DNA of 64,000 nucleotides from Pseudomonadota bacterium (GTDB lineage: Bacteria > Pseudomonadota > Alphaproteobacteria > UBA828), in assembly GCA_027624955.1 (NCBI GenBank), contig JAQBTG010000001.1:62001-126000 (forward strand), in the 5' to 3' direction. Position 1 is the stretch's first letter; every line of letters starts with the position of its first letter. The notes below the pieces were generated by a model. The model saw only the letters and a program-made list of their open reading frames with translations. It was not told the DNA's origin and ran no database searches. The translations under genes were made by a program, and so were the position numbers. Below, one piece after another: positions 54,637-64,000 of the stretch.

Positions 54637-54822
54637 GCGCAAGGCATTTAGTACCGCGCGGTTCGGCCACATATAGCCGGAGCGCGTGGGCTTCTGGACC
54701 ACGGTTCGGAAGTTGGATCTTCGGATCCAAAACGGACGATCCCATCGTTCGTTTTTACGTCTCCCAGACGTGAAGCCTCCCTGTTTAACTGGCCGGACCC
54801 TCTTGGGTCCGGCCTTTTTTTT
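54637..54822 (+). ncRNA. Candidate structured non-coding RNA
   Basis: The gap 54513-54840 has no protein gene but a series of stable hairpins that end in a strong terminator. In order: CCGGA/TTCGG enclosing CGTGG/CCACG; TTGGATC-TTCG-GATCCAA (54713-54730); a 10-bp stem with loop CCC (54731-54753); ACGTCT-CCC-AGACGT (54757-54771); then the terminator. A possible promoter is TTGCAA (54603) with TAATAC (54625), giving a start near 54637. Bases 54660-54669 can also pair with 54790-54799, the 5' arm of the terminator. The size, about 185 bases, would fit a 6S-like RNA or a trans-acting sRNA, but I recognise no family. Confidence 0.5.
54791..54822 (+). terminator. Strong intrinsic terminator
   Basis: A perfect 10-bp stem, GGCCGGACCC and GGGTCCGGCC, with loop TCTT, followed by eight T residues. 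It is about 280 bases after the LysR stop with no intervening gene, so it more likely ends the candidate RNA than the LysR transcript. Confidence 0.9.
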
Positions 54823-54840
54823 ATATGCCGATTGCCTGAA

Positions 54841-55521
54841 TTAACGTTGCAGTTCCACGGCGATAAGGCGGGGAAGTTGATTCATGTTCACAAAGATCTT
54901 CGCACTTGCAATAGAGTGGGTGTGATCACGAATCTCGACCGCCTCCGCATGAGGCGCATATCGAAATACCCGCATCTCCGCCGCCAGCGCGGCATTCACG
55001 CCATGCAAGCTGTCTTCGATGACGATGCATTTCGCCGGCAAAAAATTCATTTCGCGCGCGGCGAAGAGAAAAAGATCTGGATGCGGCTTGGGGCGCCCGG
55101 CGGCGCTGGCGGTATAGAGCCGTCCTTTAAAAAAAGAAATTAGGCCGACCGCCTCAAGGCTGAGTGCGACCGTCTCCGGCTCGCCGTTGGAGGCGACGCA
55201 GAGGCCGCCGACATTCTCATTCAACTGAATTTGTTCGATCGCCTCGCCTACGCCGGCAATTGCCGCCAGGTCGCGGCGCATCTCGATATGAAGTTGGTCG
55301 AGAAAGCTCTTTGTGAACCCGGCCTCTACCGGGTGGCCGAGGCGCGCTGTGACAATCTCGATCACCATTTCCATGGAGCAGCCGAGAAAGACCTCGGCGG
55401 CTTCGTCGTTTTCCATGGCGAGGCCCAGGCCGCGTATTGCCTCCGCCAGTACCCGGGCGGCGAGCGGCTCACTGTTCACCAGCACGCCGTCGCAATCGAA
55501 TATGATCAGGGTATCGTCCAC
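54841..55521 (-). CDS. HAD-family phosphatase/phosphomutase (subfamily IA)
   Basis: A 226-residue hydrolase. Motif I is FDCDGVLVNSEP (nucleophile Asp at about 9), motif II is VASNGEPE, motif III KPHPDLFLFAA, and motif IV VIEDSLHGVNAA. The cap placement suggests a phosphoglycolate phosphatase or beta-phosphoglucomutase-like enzyme. Substrate unknown. Confidence 0.88.
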   Translation of the reverse strand: MDDTLIIFDCDGVLVNSEPLAARVLAEAIRGLGLAMENDEAAEVFLGCSMEMVIEIVTARLGHPVEAGFTKSFLDQLHIEMRRDLAAIAGVGEAIEQIQLNENVGGLCVASNGEPETVALSLEAVGLISFFKGRLYTASAAGRPKPHPDLFLFAAREMNFLPAKCIVIEDSLHGVNAALAAEMRVFRYAPHAEAVEIRDHTHSIASAKIFVNMNQLPRLIAVELQR

Positions 55522-55584
55522 ACGGCGAACTTATCTCATCACCGCCAGCGGGCTCAATTCGTCTCTTTTTTTTCGGCCGCCGCC

Positions 55585-56586
55585 TCAAATATAGAGCGGT
55601 TCCTTTTCCAGCCCCGTGTAGAGATCGGCGACGAATTCGGCGTAGCCGTTAAAGAGCTGGGTGGGCCGGCGCTCGACGCCCTCCGGACCAAAGAATTTCT
55701 CCGTGGCCTGCGACCATCTCGGATGCGATACCTCGGGATTTACGTTGGCCCAGAAGCCATACTCGCTTGCCTGTATCTCCTCCCAGAAGGACACCGGGCG
55801 TTCCTCGGAGAATGTCAGGCGGACCAGCCCTTTGACCTGCTTGAAGCCATATTTCCACGGCGTCGCCAGACGCAACGGCGCGCCGTTCTGCTTCGGGATA
55901 GGCTTGCCGTAATAGCCGGTGGCGATAAAAGCGAGCTCGTTCACCGCTTCGGCTATCGTAAGGCCATCGATATAAGGCCAGGGATACCAGAATTGTTTTT
56001 GCCCGCGCGCCACTTCCGGCATCTCGAAGGTCTGCATGACAACATATTTTGCTGAGCCCAGCGGGCGCGCCATGTCCACCAAAGCCTTCAGCGGGAAGCC
56101 CGAATAGGGCACCGCGATTGACCAGGCTTCGACGCAGCGGTGGCGGTAGAGCCTCTCTTCGAGCGGCATTTTTGCCAACAGATCGTCGATGTCGATCGTC
56201 ATTTCCTTCTCAACCAGGCCGTCCAACTTGATCGTCCATGGCCGGATGGGCAGCTCCTGAGCGAGTTGGAAAATCTCCTTCTGCGAGCCGAACTCATAGT
56301 AATTATTGTAATGGGCGGCGAATTTCTCCGGCGTCAGCGGGCGGTCAAGTTTGAAGGCGTCATTCGAAGCCACCGGATAGAGACCAGCGCTCGGATCGTC
56401 TTCGCCCGATTCCTCATGCGATGCTAGCGCCGCACCCGGCAGCGCCCCGGCAGTCACCGCGCCAGCGGCAACCGCACCGCCGATCGCGCCCATACCTTTG
56501 AGTACCGCACGGCGGTTCCAAAACATCGATTCCGGCGTCGCGGCGCTCTCGGGAATTTCCCAACCGCGTTTTTTCCTAATCAACAT
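55585..56586 (-). CDS. msrP: Protein-methionine-sulfoxide reductase catalytic subunit MsrP
   Basis: A 333-residue periplasmic molybdoenzyme that repairs oxidised methionine in exported proteins. A twin-arginine signal (WNRRAVLKG, about 24-32) precedes the sulfite-oxidase-like core; the molybdenum Cys is in YRHRCVEAWS and PYSGFPLKALVD follows. The ATG at 56586 has GGGAG seven bases upstream. The usual membrane haem partner gene msrQ is not next to it. Confidence 0.93.
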   Translation of the reverse strand: MLIRKKRGWEIPESAATPESMFWNRRAVLKGMGAIGGAVAAGAVTAGALPGAALASHEESGEDDPSAGLYPVASNDAFKLDRPLTPEKFAAHYNNYYEFGSQKEIFQLAQELPIRPWTIKLDGLVEKEMTIDIDDLLAKMPLEERLYRHRCVEAWSIAVPYSGFPLKALVDMARPLGSAKYVVMQTFEMPEVARGQKQFWYPWPYIDGLTIAEAVNELAFIATGYYGKPIPKQNGAPLRLATPWKYGFKQVKGLVRLTFSEERPVSFWEEIQASEYGFWANVNPEVSHPRWSQATEKFFGPEGVERRPTQLFNGYAEFVADLYTGLEKEPLYI

Positions 56587-56690
56587 CGCCCGCTCCCTGC
56601 TTTCTGCCACTCTGTTCTAAATTGAAATAGGATGTGCGGCCAAGCGCGGCAAGTAACGCCTGTGTGATGCGTGTGTGACGGTGCGGCTGC

Positions 56691-58001
<1,311 letters not shown>

Positions 58002-58009
58002 TTAATCCA

Positions 58010-58621
58010 TTAATCGGACTGCGCCAATATTTCGGCTAAACGCTCGAGCGAGATGCCGCCGACATGTTTTTCACCATTGATGAAAAACGTAGGTGTTGCG
58101 TCGACGCCGAGCTTCTCTTTAGCGAATTCGAAGCTCCCGATCACCTGCTTCTCCAGCACGCCTTCTTCCACGCATTGCTTCAATTCCGCCCGCGTGACGC
58201 CCGCCGTCTCGACGATCTCGGCAATCGCCAGCAGCGATGGCTCCGCCGCGCTCCATTGGCGAATGTTGGCGAACAGCGCATCCTGCACCGCGAGATATCG
58301 CTCCGGCCCGGCGCATTGGGCAAGCACCGCCGCCTCCACCGCTGCCCAGGACAGCGGGAAATCGCGGAGCACAAAGCGCACCTGGCCGCTGTCGATATAT
58401 TTTGCCTTCAGCGCTGGAAATACCTGCTTGTGGAACGCCGCGCAGTGCGAACAGTTGAGAGAATAATACTCTATCATGGTGACCGGCGCGCTCGCTTGCC
58501 CGAAAACCATGTCGCCGGGCCGCGCGTCCAAATTTTTGGCCGCTACAGGCCGCAGAATGGCTGCGGCGAGAAATAAAAGGAGAGGGGCGGCCAGTACGAT
58601 TTGGCGGATGGAAAGCGGCAT
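58010..58621 (-). CDS. Exported DsbA-like thioredoxin (paralog 1)
   Basis: A 203-residue periplasmic protein with a signal peptide (about 1-28). The active site is YYSLNCSHCAAFH (C-S-H-C) and the cis-Pro block is VDATPTFFINGEKHVGG, as in DsbA-type oxidoreductases of the BdbD/DsbA group. A close paralog is 33 bases upstream on the same strand. No DsbB-like partner is in the window. Confidence 0.9.
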   Translation of the reverse strand: MPLSIRQIVLAAPLLLFLAAAILRPVAAKNLDARPGDMVFGQASAPVTMIEYYSLNCSHCAAFHKQVFPALKAKYIDSGQVRFVLRDFPLSWAAVEAAVLAQCAGPERYLAVQDALFANIRQWSAAEPSLLAIAEIVETAGVTRAELKQCVEEGVLEKQVIGSFEFAKEKLGVDATPTFFINGEKHVGGISLERLAEILAQSD

Positions 58622-58654
58622 GCGGGATCGTTCCTGTTTCTGAAAAGGCCGTTT

Positions 58655-59356
58655 TCATTCAGCTTGAATGGGAATCTCGAGGCGTGTGATCTTGTCACTC
58701 TGGCGCGTGATCTCTTTCAGCATATTGGTGAGCCCGTCCGACAATTTATCGAACGGAATATTTCCCTCCAACTTGTCATTGTTGATGATGAACGTCGGTG
58801 TTGCCTTAACGCCGAGCACCTCGCGCGCGAATTTCTGGCTTTCGAACACTTGCTGCTCCAGCACTCGCTCATCCAGGCAGGCCTTGAACGCGGCTTCGGG
58901 AACGCCCTGCGCCGCGCCGATTTTGCTCACCGCTTTGAGGGTCTCTTCCGCCTTGCTCCACTGTTCACCGGATCTAAGCAACGCCTCCTGCACATCAAAA
59001 TAGCGCTCCGGCGGCGCGCAATGGGTCATGATCGCTGCTTTCAGCGCCGCCCAGGACAGCGGAAAATCGCGGAACACAAAGCGCACTTTGCCGGTATCGA
59101 TAAATTCCGTTTTTAGCTTGGGAAAAACGTCGGCGTGGAATGCCGCGCAGTGCGCGCAATCGAGCGAATAATATTCGATCATCACAATCGGTGCCGTGCT
59201 GCGCCCCAGCCCCCGATCGCCAGCCCGCTCTGCCAAATGCTCGCCGGCTCCCGCCGGAACCGCTAGCCCAGCAAGCAGCAAGAGCACCACCATCGCCACC
59301 GCCAGAAACCCTGGCCTAATGGGCAAACCAACGAATCTTGATGTGAGCAATGGCAT
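58655..59356 (-). CDS. Exported DsbA-like thioredoxin (paralog 2)
   Basis: A 233-residue relative of the preceding protein with signal peptide (about 1-37), active site YYSLDCAHCAAFH (C-A-H-C) and cis-Pro block VKATPTFIINNDKLEG. The shared RFVxRDFPLSWAA block shows the two arose by duplication. A C-terminal extension (LTNMLKEITRQSDKI) is absent from paralog 1. The different residues between the cysteines may tune redox potential. Confidence 0.9.
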   Translation of the reverse strand: MPLLTSRFVGLPIRPGFLAVAMVVLLLLAGLAVPAGAGEHLAERAGDRGLGRSTAPIVMIEYYSLDCAHCAAFHADVFPKLKTEFIDTGKVRFVFRDFPLSWAALKAAIMTHCAPPERYFDVQEALLRSGEQWSKAEETLKAVSKIGAAQGVPEAAFKACLDERVLEQQVFESQKFAREVLGVKATPTFIINNDKLEGNIPFDKLSDGLTNMLKEITRQSDKITRLEIPIQAE

Positions 59357-59465
59357 AACGGTGGTGTTCCGTAATTACAAATGGGCGGCGCCGCAAGCCT
59401 AGTGCCTTTCGCGCGAAGGATTCAAGCGAACATACCTAGCACCGGCATATGCTATGCTGCGCCCG

Positions 59466-59543
59466 ATGAAATTCAACGCCGAGCAACCCATATATCTAGG
59501 GCTGCCGCGGCCTAAGCCACAACCTCAGTTCGGGCCTTCGTAA
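59466..59543 (+). CDS. Possible 25-residue leader peptide upstream of uvrB
   Basis: An ATG-initiated ORF encoding MKFNAEQPIYLGLPRPKPQP followed by five residues, Pro-rich, whose TAA stop is part of the TAAGGAG ribosome site of uvrB. It lies in the same frame as uvrB with only four codons between the stop and the proposed uvrB start. It may be a regulatory leader, or the original uvrB N-terminus cut by a nonsense change. No ribosome site of its own is evident. Confidence 0.35.
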   Translation: MKFNAEQPIYLGLPRPKPQPQFGPS

Positions 59544-59555
59544 GGAGTCAAAACC

Positions 59556-61766
59556 ATTCCCGCCAACCCCTCACTGCATCCTTCGGGCGACCCCACCGGC
59601 CATCTTGTGGGGCCGAACAAGAATCCGCTGCCGGATGGTGGGTCTGGGCAGTCGTTCGAATTGGTGTCCGATTATAGTCCGGCTGGCGATCAGCCGCAGG
59701 CGATCGCAGAATTGCTCGCCGGCTTGGGCGAAGGTGAGCGTGATCAGGTGCTGTTGGGCGTCACCGGCTCGGGCAAGACCTACACCATGGCGCATGTGAT
59801 TCGCGAATTGGCGCGCCCGACCCTGGTGCTGGCGCCCAACAAGACCCTGGCGGCCCAACTTTACGGCGAGATGCGGAGCTTCTTCCCCAACAATGCGGTC
59901 GAGTATTTCGTCTCCTATTACGATTATTATCAGCCCGAGGCCTATGTGGCGCGGACCGATACCTATATTGAGAAAGACGCCTCGATCAATGAGCAGATCG
60001 ACCGCATGCGCCACTCAGCCACACGCTCGCTTTTGGAGCGCCGAGATGTTGTGATCGTCGCATCCGTCTCGTGCATCTACGGCATCGGCTCGCCCGAGAC
60101 CTATTCGGCGATGACGCTCTATCTCGATAAGAAAACCTCGATCGATCAGCGCGCGCTGTTAAAAAAGCTCGTCGAGTTGCAATACCGGCGCAACAACCAG
60201 TCGCTCGAGCGTGGTGATTTCCGCGTCCGCGGTGACGTCGTCGAGATTTTCCCCGCTCATTCGGAAGACCGCGCTTGGCGCATCTCCATGTTCGGCGAGG
60301 ATATCGAGGAGATCGTCGAGTTCGATCCTCTCACCGGGCACAAAACCGCTCAGCTCGAACAGATCCGCGTCTATCCGAACAGCCATTACGTAACGCCGCG
60401 CCCGACCATCAATCAGGCGATCAAGAGCATCCGCACCGAGCTGGCCGCGCGCCTTGAGGAATTCCACGCCACCGGCCAATTGCTTGCCGCCGAGCGGCTG
60501 GAACAACGCACTCTGTTTGACCTTGAGATGATGGAGGCGAGCGGAAGCTGTGCCGGCATCGAGAATTATTCACGTTATCTCACGGGGCGGAATGCCGGCG
60601 AGCCGCCGCCAACGCTGTTCGAATATTTGCCCGAAAACGCGCTCTTGGTGGTCGATGAAAGCCATGTCACCGTGCCGCAGTTGAACGGCATGTACCGCGG
60701 CGATTTCAAGCGCAAATCGACACTCGCCGATTTCGGCTTCCGCTTGCCATCTTGCCTCGACAATCGCCCGCTCAAATTCGAGGAGTGGGAGGCCATGCGC
60801 CCGCAAACTGTTTTCGTTTCGGCGACTCCCGGGCCGTGGGAGATGGAACGCACTGCCGGCGTCTTCGTCGAACAGCTGATCCGCCCGACGGGCCTGATCG
60901 ATCCGGTCTGCCTGATCCGTCCGGTCGAGACTCAGGTCGACGACCTGATGGCCGAATGTCGCGATTGCGTGACCAAGGGCCTGCGTGTTCTGGTGACGAC
61001 GCTCACCAAACGCATGGCGGAGGATCTCACCGAATATCTGCATGAGGCAGACATCCGCGTGCGCTATCTCCATTCCGACATCGACACGCTGGAGCGCATC
61101 GAAATCATCCGCGATCTCCGCCTCGGCGCTTTCGACGTGCTGGTCGGCATCAATCTGTTGCGCGAGGGCCTGGATATTCCCGAATGCGGCCTGGTGGCGA
61201 TCCTCGACGCCGACAAGGAAGGCTTCCTGCGCTCGCGCACCGCGCTCATTCAGACCATCGGCCGCGCCGCGCGCAATATCGACGGGCGCGTCATTCTCTA
61301 TGCCGACAAGATGACCAACTCGCTGACATTGGCAATCGAGGAGACCGATCGCCGGCGGGCGAAACAGCAGGAATTCAATGTCGCCAACGGCATCACACCC
61401 GAGAGCGTGCGCACGAATATCGGTGATATTATGGACGGTATTTACGAAAAGGATTATGTCACCGTCGAAACCGGCGACGAGGAAACCCGCCATCTCATCG
61501 GCAACAATCTCACAGCCTATCTCAAGGATCTGGAAAAACGCATGAAAGAGGCGGCGGGCGAACTCGAATTCGAGGAAGCGGCGCGCCTTCGGGACGAAAT
61601 CCACCGCCTACAGGAAACCGATCTCGGCCTCGCCACCAAGCGCGGCGCGGCGGGCGATAGTGGCCAGCGCCGGCCCAGCCGCAGCCATGGCGGCGCCCCC
61701 GGCACCCGCGCCACCGGCAAGAAAAACAAATTCACCCGCAAACCCAAGCGCGGCAGCATTCGCTAG
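59556..61766 (+). CDS. uvrB: Excinuclease ABC subunit B
   Basis: A helicase-like damage-verification protein of nucleotide excision repair, about 736 residues from the ATT at 59556. Walker [16 protein letters not shown], the beta-hairpin [25 protein letters not shown], and the C-terminal UVR coiled coil ([13 protein letters not shown]) are present. The GTG at 59607 has no ribosome site, whereas TAAGGAG lies eight bases before the ATT. The tail is basic ([20 protein letters not shown]). Confidence 0.94.
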   Translation: MPANPSLHPSGDPTGHLVGPNKNPLPDGGSGQSFELVSDYSPAGDQPQAIAELLAGLGEGERDQVLLGVTGSGKTYTMAHVIRELARPTLVLAPNKTLAAQLYGEMRSFFPNNAVEYFVSYYDYYQPEAYVARTDTYIEKDASINEQIDRMRHSATRSLLERRDVVIVASVSCIYGIGSPETYSAMTLYLDKKTSIDQRALLKKLVELQYRRNNQSLERGDFRVRGDVVEIFPAHSEDRAWRISMFGEDIEEIVEFDPLTGHKTAQLEQIRVYPNSHYVTPRPTINQAIKSIRTELAARLEEFHATGQLLAAERLEQRTLFDLEMMEASGSCAGIENYSRYLTGRNAGEPPPTLFEYLPENALLVVDESHVTVPQLNGMYRGDFKRKSTLADFGFRLPSCLDNRPLKFEEWEAMRPQTVFVSATPGPWEMERTAGVFVEQLIRPTGLIDPVCLIRPVETQVDDLMAECRDCVTKGLRVLVTTLTKRMAEDLTEYLHEADIRVRYLHSDIDTLERIEIIRDLRLGAFDVLVGINLLREGLDIPECGLVAILDADKEGFLRSRTALIQTIGRAARNIDGRVILYADKMTNSLTLAIEETDRRRAKQQEFNVANGITPESVRTNIGDIMDGIYEKDYVTVETGDEETRHLIGNNLTAYLKDLEKRMKEAAGELEFEEAARLRDEIHRLQETDLGLATKRGAAGDSGQRRPSRSHGGAPGTRATGKKNKFTRKPKRGSIR

Positions 61767-61886
61767 GACCAGCCGATCATAAGAATCATCCGCTGAATAT
61801 TCGTTCAAGCACGGCGGGCTCGCGCTTGGCGGAACGCAACAAGACGGGCTCATCGCATTCCGCTATCAGTGAATCCTGCTTAAAGG

Positions 61887-62282
61887 TTAGTAGCATGCCG
61901 CAATAATTTCTGTGTTTTCGAAGGCTTCCCAGGCAGTAATTTTGCCGCGCTTTATGGTGAAGGCCCAGGCCAGGGTGACGTTCCAGCGTTTGCCTTTGGG
62001 CTTCGAGCTGGCGATTTCTTGGCCCGTGACGACAATACGCGCACCTTCGCCGATATACTCCTTGAATTCCTGCTTGCCGAAATCGACCGCCTGGGCGATG
62101 CGCTTGAGATAGATTCTCTGGCGTGCGGCACCTTTCCAGCGCCCGGCCCAGGGCAATTTTTTTGAGCCCGGTAAGATCCACACGCAGTCCTTGGATTGCA
62201 GTGCCGTGAGTGTCTCGAGATCGCCGACCTGAAGCGCGCTCAGCCATTTGCGCAAAATTCGCTTATTGTCCACCACCGCCAT
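61887..62282 (-). CDS. NTF2-like / SnoaL-like fold protein (second copy)
   Basis: A 131-residue protein with the cone-fold pattern: N-terminal helices (RILRKWLSALQVGDLETLTALQSKDCVW), PWAGRWKGAARQRIYLKRIA, and a final FTIKRGKITAWEAFENTEII. The ATG at 62282 has GGGGAAG four bases upstream. It resembles the protein at 6250 only in fold. Function unknown. Confidence 0.75.
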   Translation of the reverse strand: MAVVDNKRILRKWLSALQVGDLETLTALQSKDCVWILPGSKKLPWAGRWKGAARQRIYLKRIAQAVDFGKQEFKEYIGEGARIVVTGQEIASSKPKGKRWNVTLAWAFTIKRGKITAWEAFENTEIIAACY

Positions 62283-62431
62283 TTCGCTTCCCCCTATGCT
62301 CAATTCGGTTGAATACGCTAGGCAGGGAGCCGAATGTGGTCAAGCGGTGCAATCTTTGTGCTGCGGCGGGCCCGCAACTTGAGGCACAATGAACCGAGGA
62401 CAGCGTTGCAGTTGAAAGAGTTCCCGACCCC

Positions 62432-63244
62432 TTGAGCGAAACGGCCAACTCCGGCGGCAAGCCGAAACCAGCTCTGTCGCGTGTCGCCAGCGCGCTGCGC
62501 CGTCACTCGCTGTTCGCGCCGGCCCTCTCTTTAGTATTTTTAGTGCTCGGCACGTTGCGCGATCTGGTGCCGATCATCGCTGTTATCGCAGTCTTCCAGC
62601 TTGCTGTCCTGCAGCAGCCGTTTCCCAATCTCGTCGAAATATTGATCGGCCTGATGTTTGTCATGTTGGGCCTAGCGCTATTCGTCAAGGGCTTGGAAAT
62701 GGGTTTGTTTCCCCTCGGCGAAGGTCTGGCGCAGGATTTCGCCCGCAAGGGCAGCCTGTTCTGGCTGTTGTTGTTTTCCTTTGCGCTCGGTTTCGGCACC
62801 ACAGTGGCCGAGCCAGCCCTTGTTGCAGTCGCGGCGGAGGCGGCGCGTACGGCGGCGGAAGGCGGCGTAATCGAGCTCGGCGCGGACGCCATCGACGCCT
62901 TCGCCCTTGGCTTGCGCTATACGGTCGCAGTTTCCGTCGGCGTAGGTGTCACCGTTGGCGTGCTGCGCATCCTCAAAGGTTGGCCGGTGCATTGGCTGAT
63001 CATTGGCGGCTATCTTCTGGCCGTGGCGCTGTCGTTCTTTGCGCCCGAAGAAATTATCGGCATCGCCTTCGATTTGGGCGGTGTGACTACCTCCACCATC
63101 ACCGTGCCGCTGCTGACAGCACTCGGCGTCGGTCTGTCGACTATGATCCGCGGGCGCAATCCGCTGATCGACGGCTTCGGCTTGATCGCCTTCGCCTGCC
63201 TGACGCCAATCCTCTTCGTGCTGGTTTTCGGCATGCTGATGTAG
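62432..63244 (+). CDS. DUF1538 membrane protein, first of a pair
   Basis: A 270-residue membrane protein with about seven hydrophobic segments. The family motif [10 protein letters not shown] (about 129-138) is followed by VAAEAARTA, and the C-terminus has [26 protein letters not shown]1538 proteins are proposed transporters; no substrate is known. The start is TTG at 62432 with a weak ribosome site. A second DUF1538 gene starts nine bases later. Confidence 0.85.
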   Translation: MSETANSGGKPKPALSRVASALRRHSLFAPALSLVFLVLGTLRDLVPIIAVIAVFQLAVLQQPFPNLVEILIGLMFVMLGLALFVKGLEMGLFPLGEGLAQDFARKGSLFWLLLFSFALGFGTTVAEPALVAVAAEAARTAAEGGVIELGADAIDAFALGLRYTVAVSVGVGVTVGVLRILKGWPVHWLIIGGYLLAVALSFFAPEEIIGIAFDLGGVTTSTITVPLLTALGVGLSTMIRGRNPLIDGFGLIAFACLTPILFVLVFGMLM

Positions 63245-63252
63245 GGGGCGGG

Positions 63253-64000
63253 GATGGGCATATTCGATAATATCGGCTCGGTTATTCTGTCCACTCTGCG
63301 CGATCTTGCGCCTCTGGTCGGGCTGATCCTATTTTTTCAGATTGTCGTGATCCGCAAGCGCCTGGCCAATTGGCGCCGGGTCGGCATCGGCTTCATCTAT
63401 GTCGTCATTGGTCTGTCGCTATTCTTGATCGGCCTGCAGTCGGCGCTGTTTCCGCTCGGCGAGACAATGGCGCGCCAGCTTACCGATCCCAAGTTTCTTG
63501 GCCTTGTCGAAGGCGTGGCCGGCGCCTGGTACGACTATTTCTGGGTTTATATTTTCGCCGTTGCCATCGGCTTCGGCACCACCGTCGCCGAGCCGGCTCT
63601 GATCGCGGTCGCCGCAAAGGCGGGCTCGGTTTCCGGCGGCACCATCAATCCCTGGGGCCTGCGCCTCGCTGTGGCGCTCGGCGTTTCCGTCGGCGTCACG
63701 CTCGGCACCTTTCGCATTGTCACCGGCATTCCGCTCCATTGGTTCATCATGGCCGGCTACGCCATCGTCATTGTGCAAACTTTCTTCGCCTCCCGCTCGA
63801 TCATTCCACTGGCCTATGATTCGGGCGGCGTCACAACTTCCACCGTAACCGTGCCCCTGGTGGCGGCGCTGGGCCTCGGCCTTGCCGCCAACGTGCCGGG
63901 GCGCAGCCCGCTAATCGACGGTTTTGGCCTGATCGCCTTAGCCAGCGTATTTCCGATCATTGCTGTGCTTGGTTATGCCCAGCTCACCGCCCGTTTTACA
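63253..64000 (+). CDS. DUF1538 membrane protein, second of a pair (3' cut by window edge)
   Basis: At least 249 residues from the ATG at 63253, preceded by GGGGGCGGGG. It is homologous to the preceding protein, with [17 protein letters not shown] and DSGGVTTSTVTVPLVAALGLGLA. In many bacteria both halves are one long DUF1538 protein; here they are separate genes, probably forming a heterodimeric carrier. The stop is outside the window. Confidence 0.85.

Noticed and set aside
60570-61604. 344-codon minus-strand ORF opposite uvrB
   Set aside because: Antisense to conserved uvrB motifs; no independent coding evidence.

Overview
The window looks like a chromosomal segment of an alphaproteobacterium, probably in the Rhodospirillales or a relative. 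Genes are GC-rich and tightly packed. Lineage hints are the minus-strand order SUV3-type helicase, S4 protein, FdxA, CarD and RpoH, plus an ELM1-family protein, a DUF1223 protein, a CcdA/TlpA pair and infC-rpmI-rplT-pheST. The lineage is inferred from gene content only. There are no rRNA genes, no CRISPR array, no prophage and no recognisable transposase. One tRNA gene is present.

Left part (1-16.6 kb): the tail of a branched-chain amino-acid ABC permease operon (livH partial, livM), a DUF1028 protein, an SDR dehydrogenase divergent from a PLP-dependent decarboxylase, a polysaccharide deacetylase and an NTF2-like protein. Next come Sel1 and TPR proteins and a secreted BNR-type protein. A DUF427-class III cyclase fusion is then divergent from a selenium-binding-protein/methanethiol-oxidase-like gene, which is followed by a 2Fe-2S ferredoxin and a CoA-binding protein. 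An AMP-forming ligase with clearly lower GC sits beside the 3' end of tRNA-Arg(CCT) and looks like a small acquired islet.

Middle (16.8-38.3 kb): an HlyC-like acyltransferase, a PagL-like lipid A deacylase, an SNase-like protein, an M48 lipoprotein protease, and the rpoH-pseudophosphatase-carD-fdxA-terB-S4-helicase block. Then htpG behind a sigma-32-like promoter, a DUF1223 protein, a GST overlapping queG, TPR and epimerase genes, ccdA and a TlpA-like thioredoxin, and two glycosyltransferases.

Right part (38.3-64 kb): a translation block (thrS, infC with an AUC start, a DyP peroxidase, rpmI, rplT, pheS, pheT, lepA), then small enzymes, an ELM1-like gene, trxB with a LysR regulator, and a strongly structured intergenic stretch ending in a strong intrinsic terminator (candidate ncRNA). 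After it come a HAD phosphatase, msrP, an aspartate aminotransferase, two tandem DsbA-like proteins, uvrB with an unusual 5' end, an NTF2-like gene and two adjacent DUF1538 membrane-protein genes, the second cut by the window edge.

The most unusual items are the candidate ncRNA, a PPP phosphatase homologue that has lost its metal ligands next to a CarD with a histone-H1-like tail, the DUF427-cyclase/SBP56/ferredoxin locus, the uvrB 5' architecture, and the tRNA-adjacent islet. No single multi-gene system stands out as clearly new. All family calls are from reading motifs; no database search was possible.
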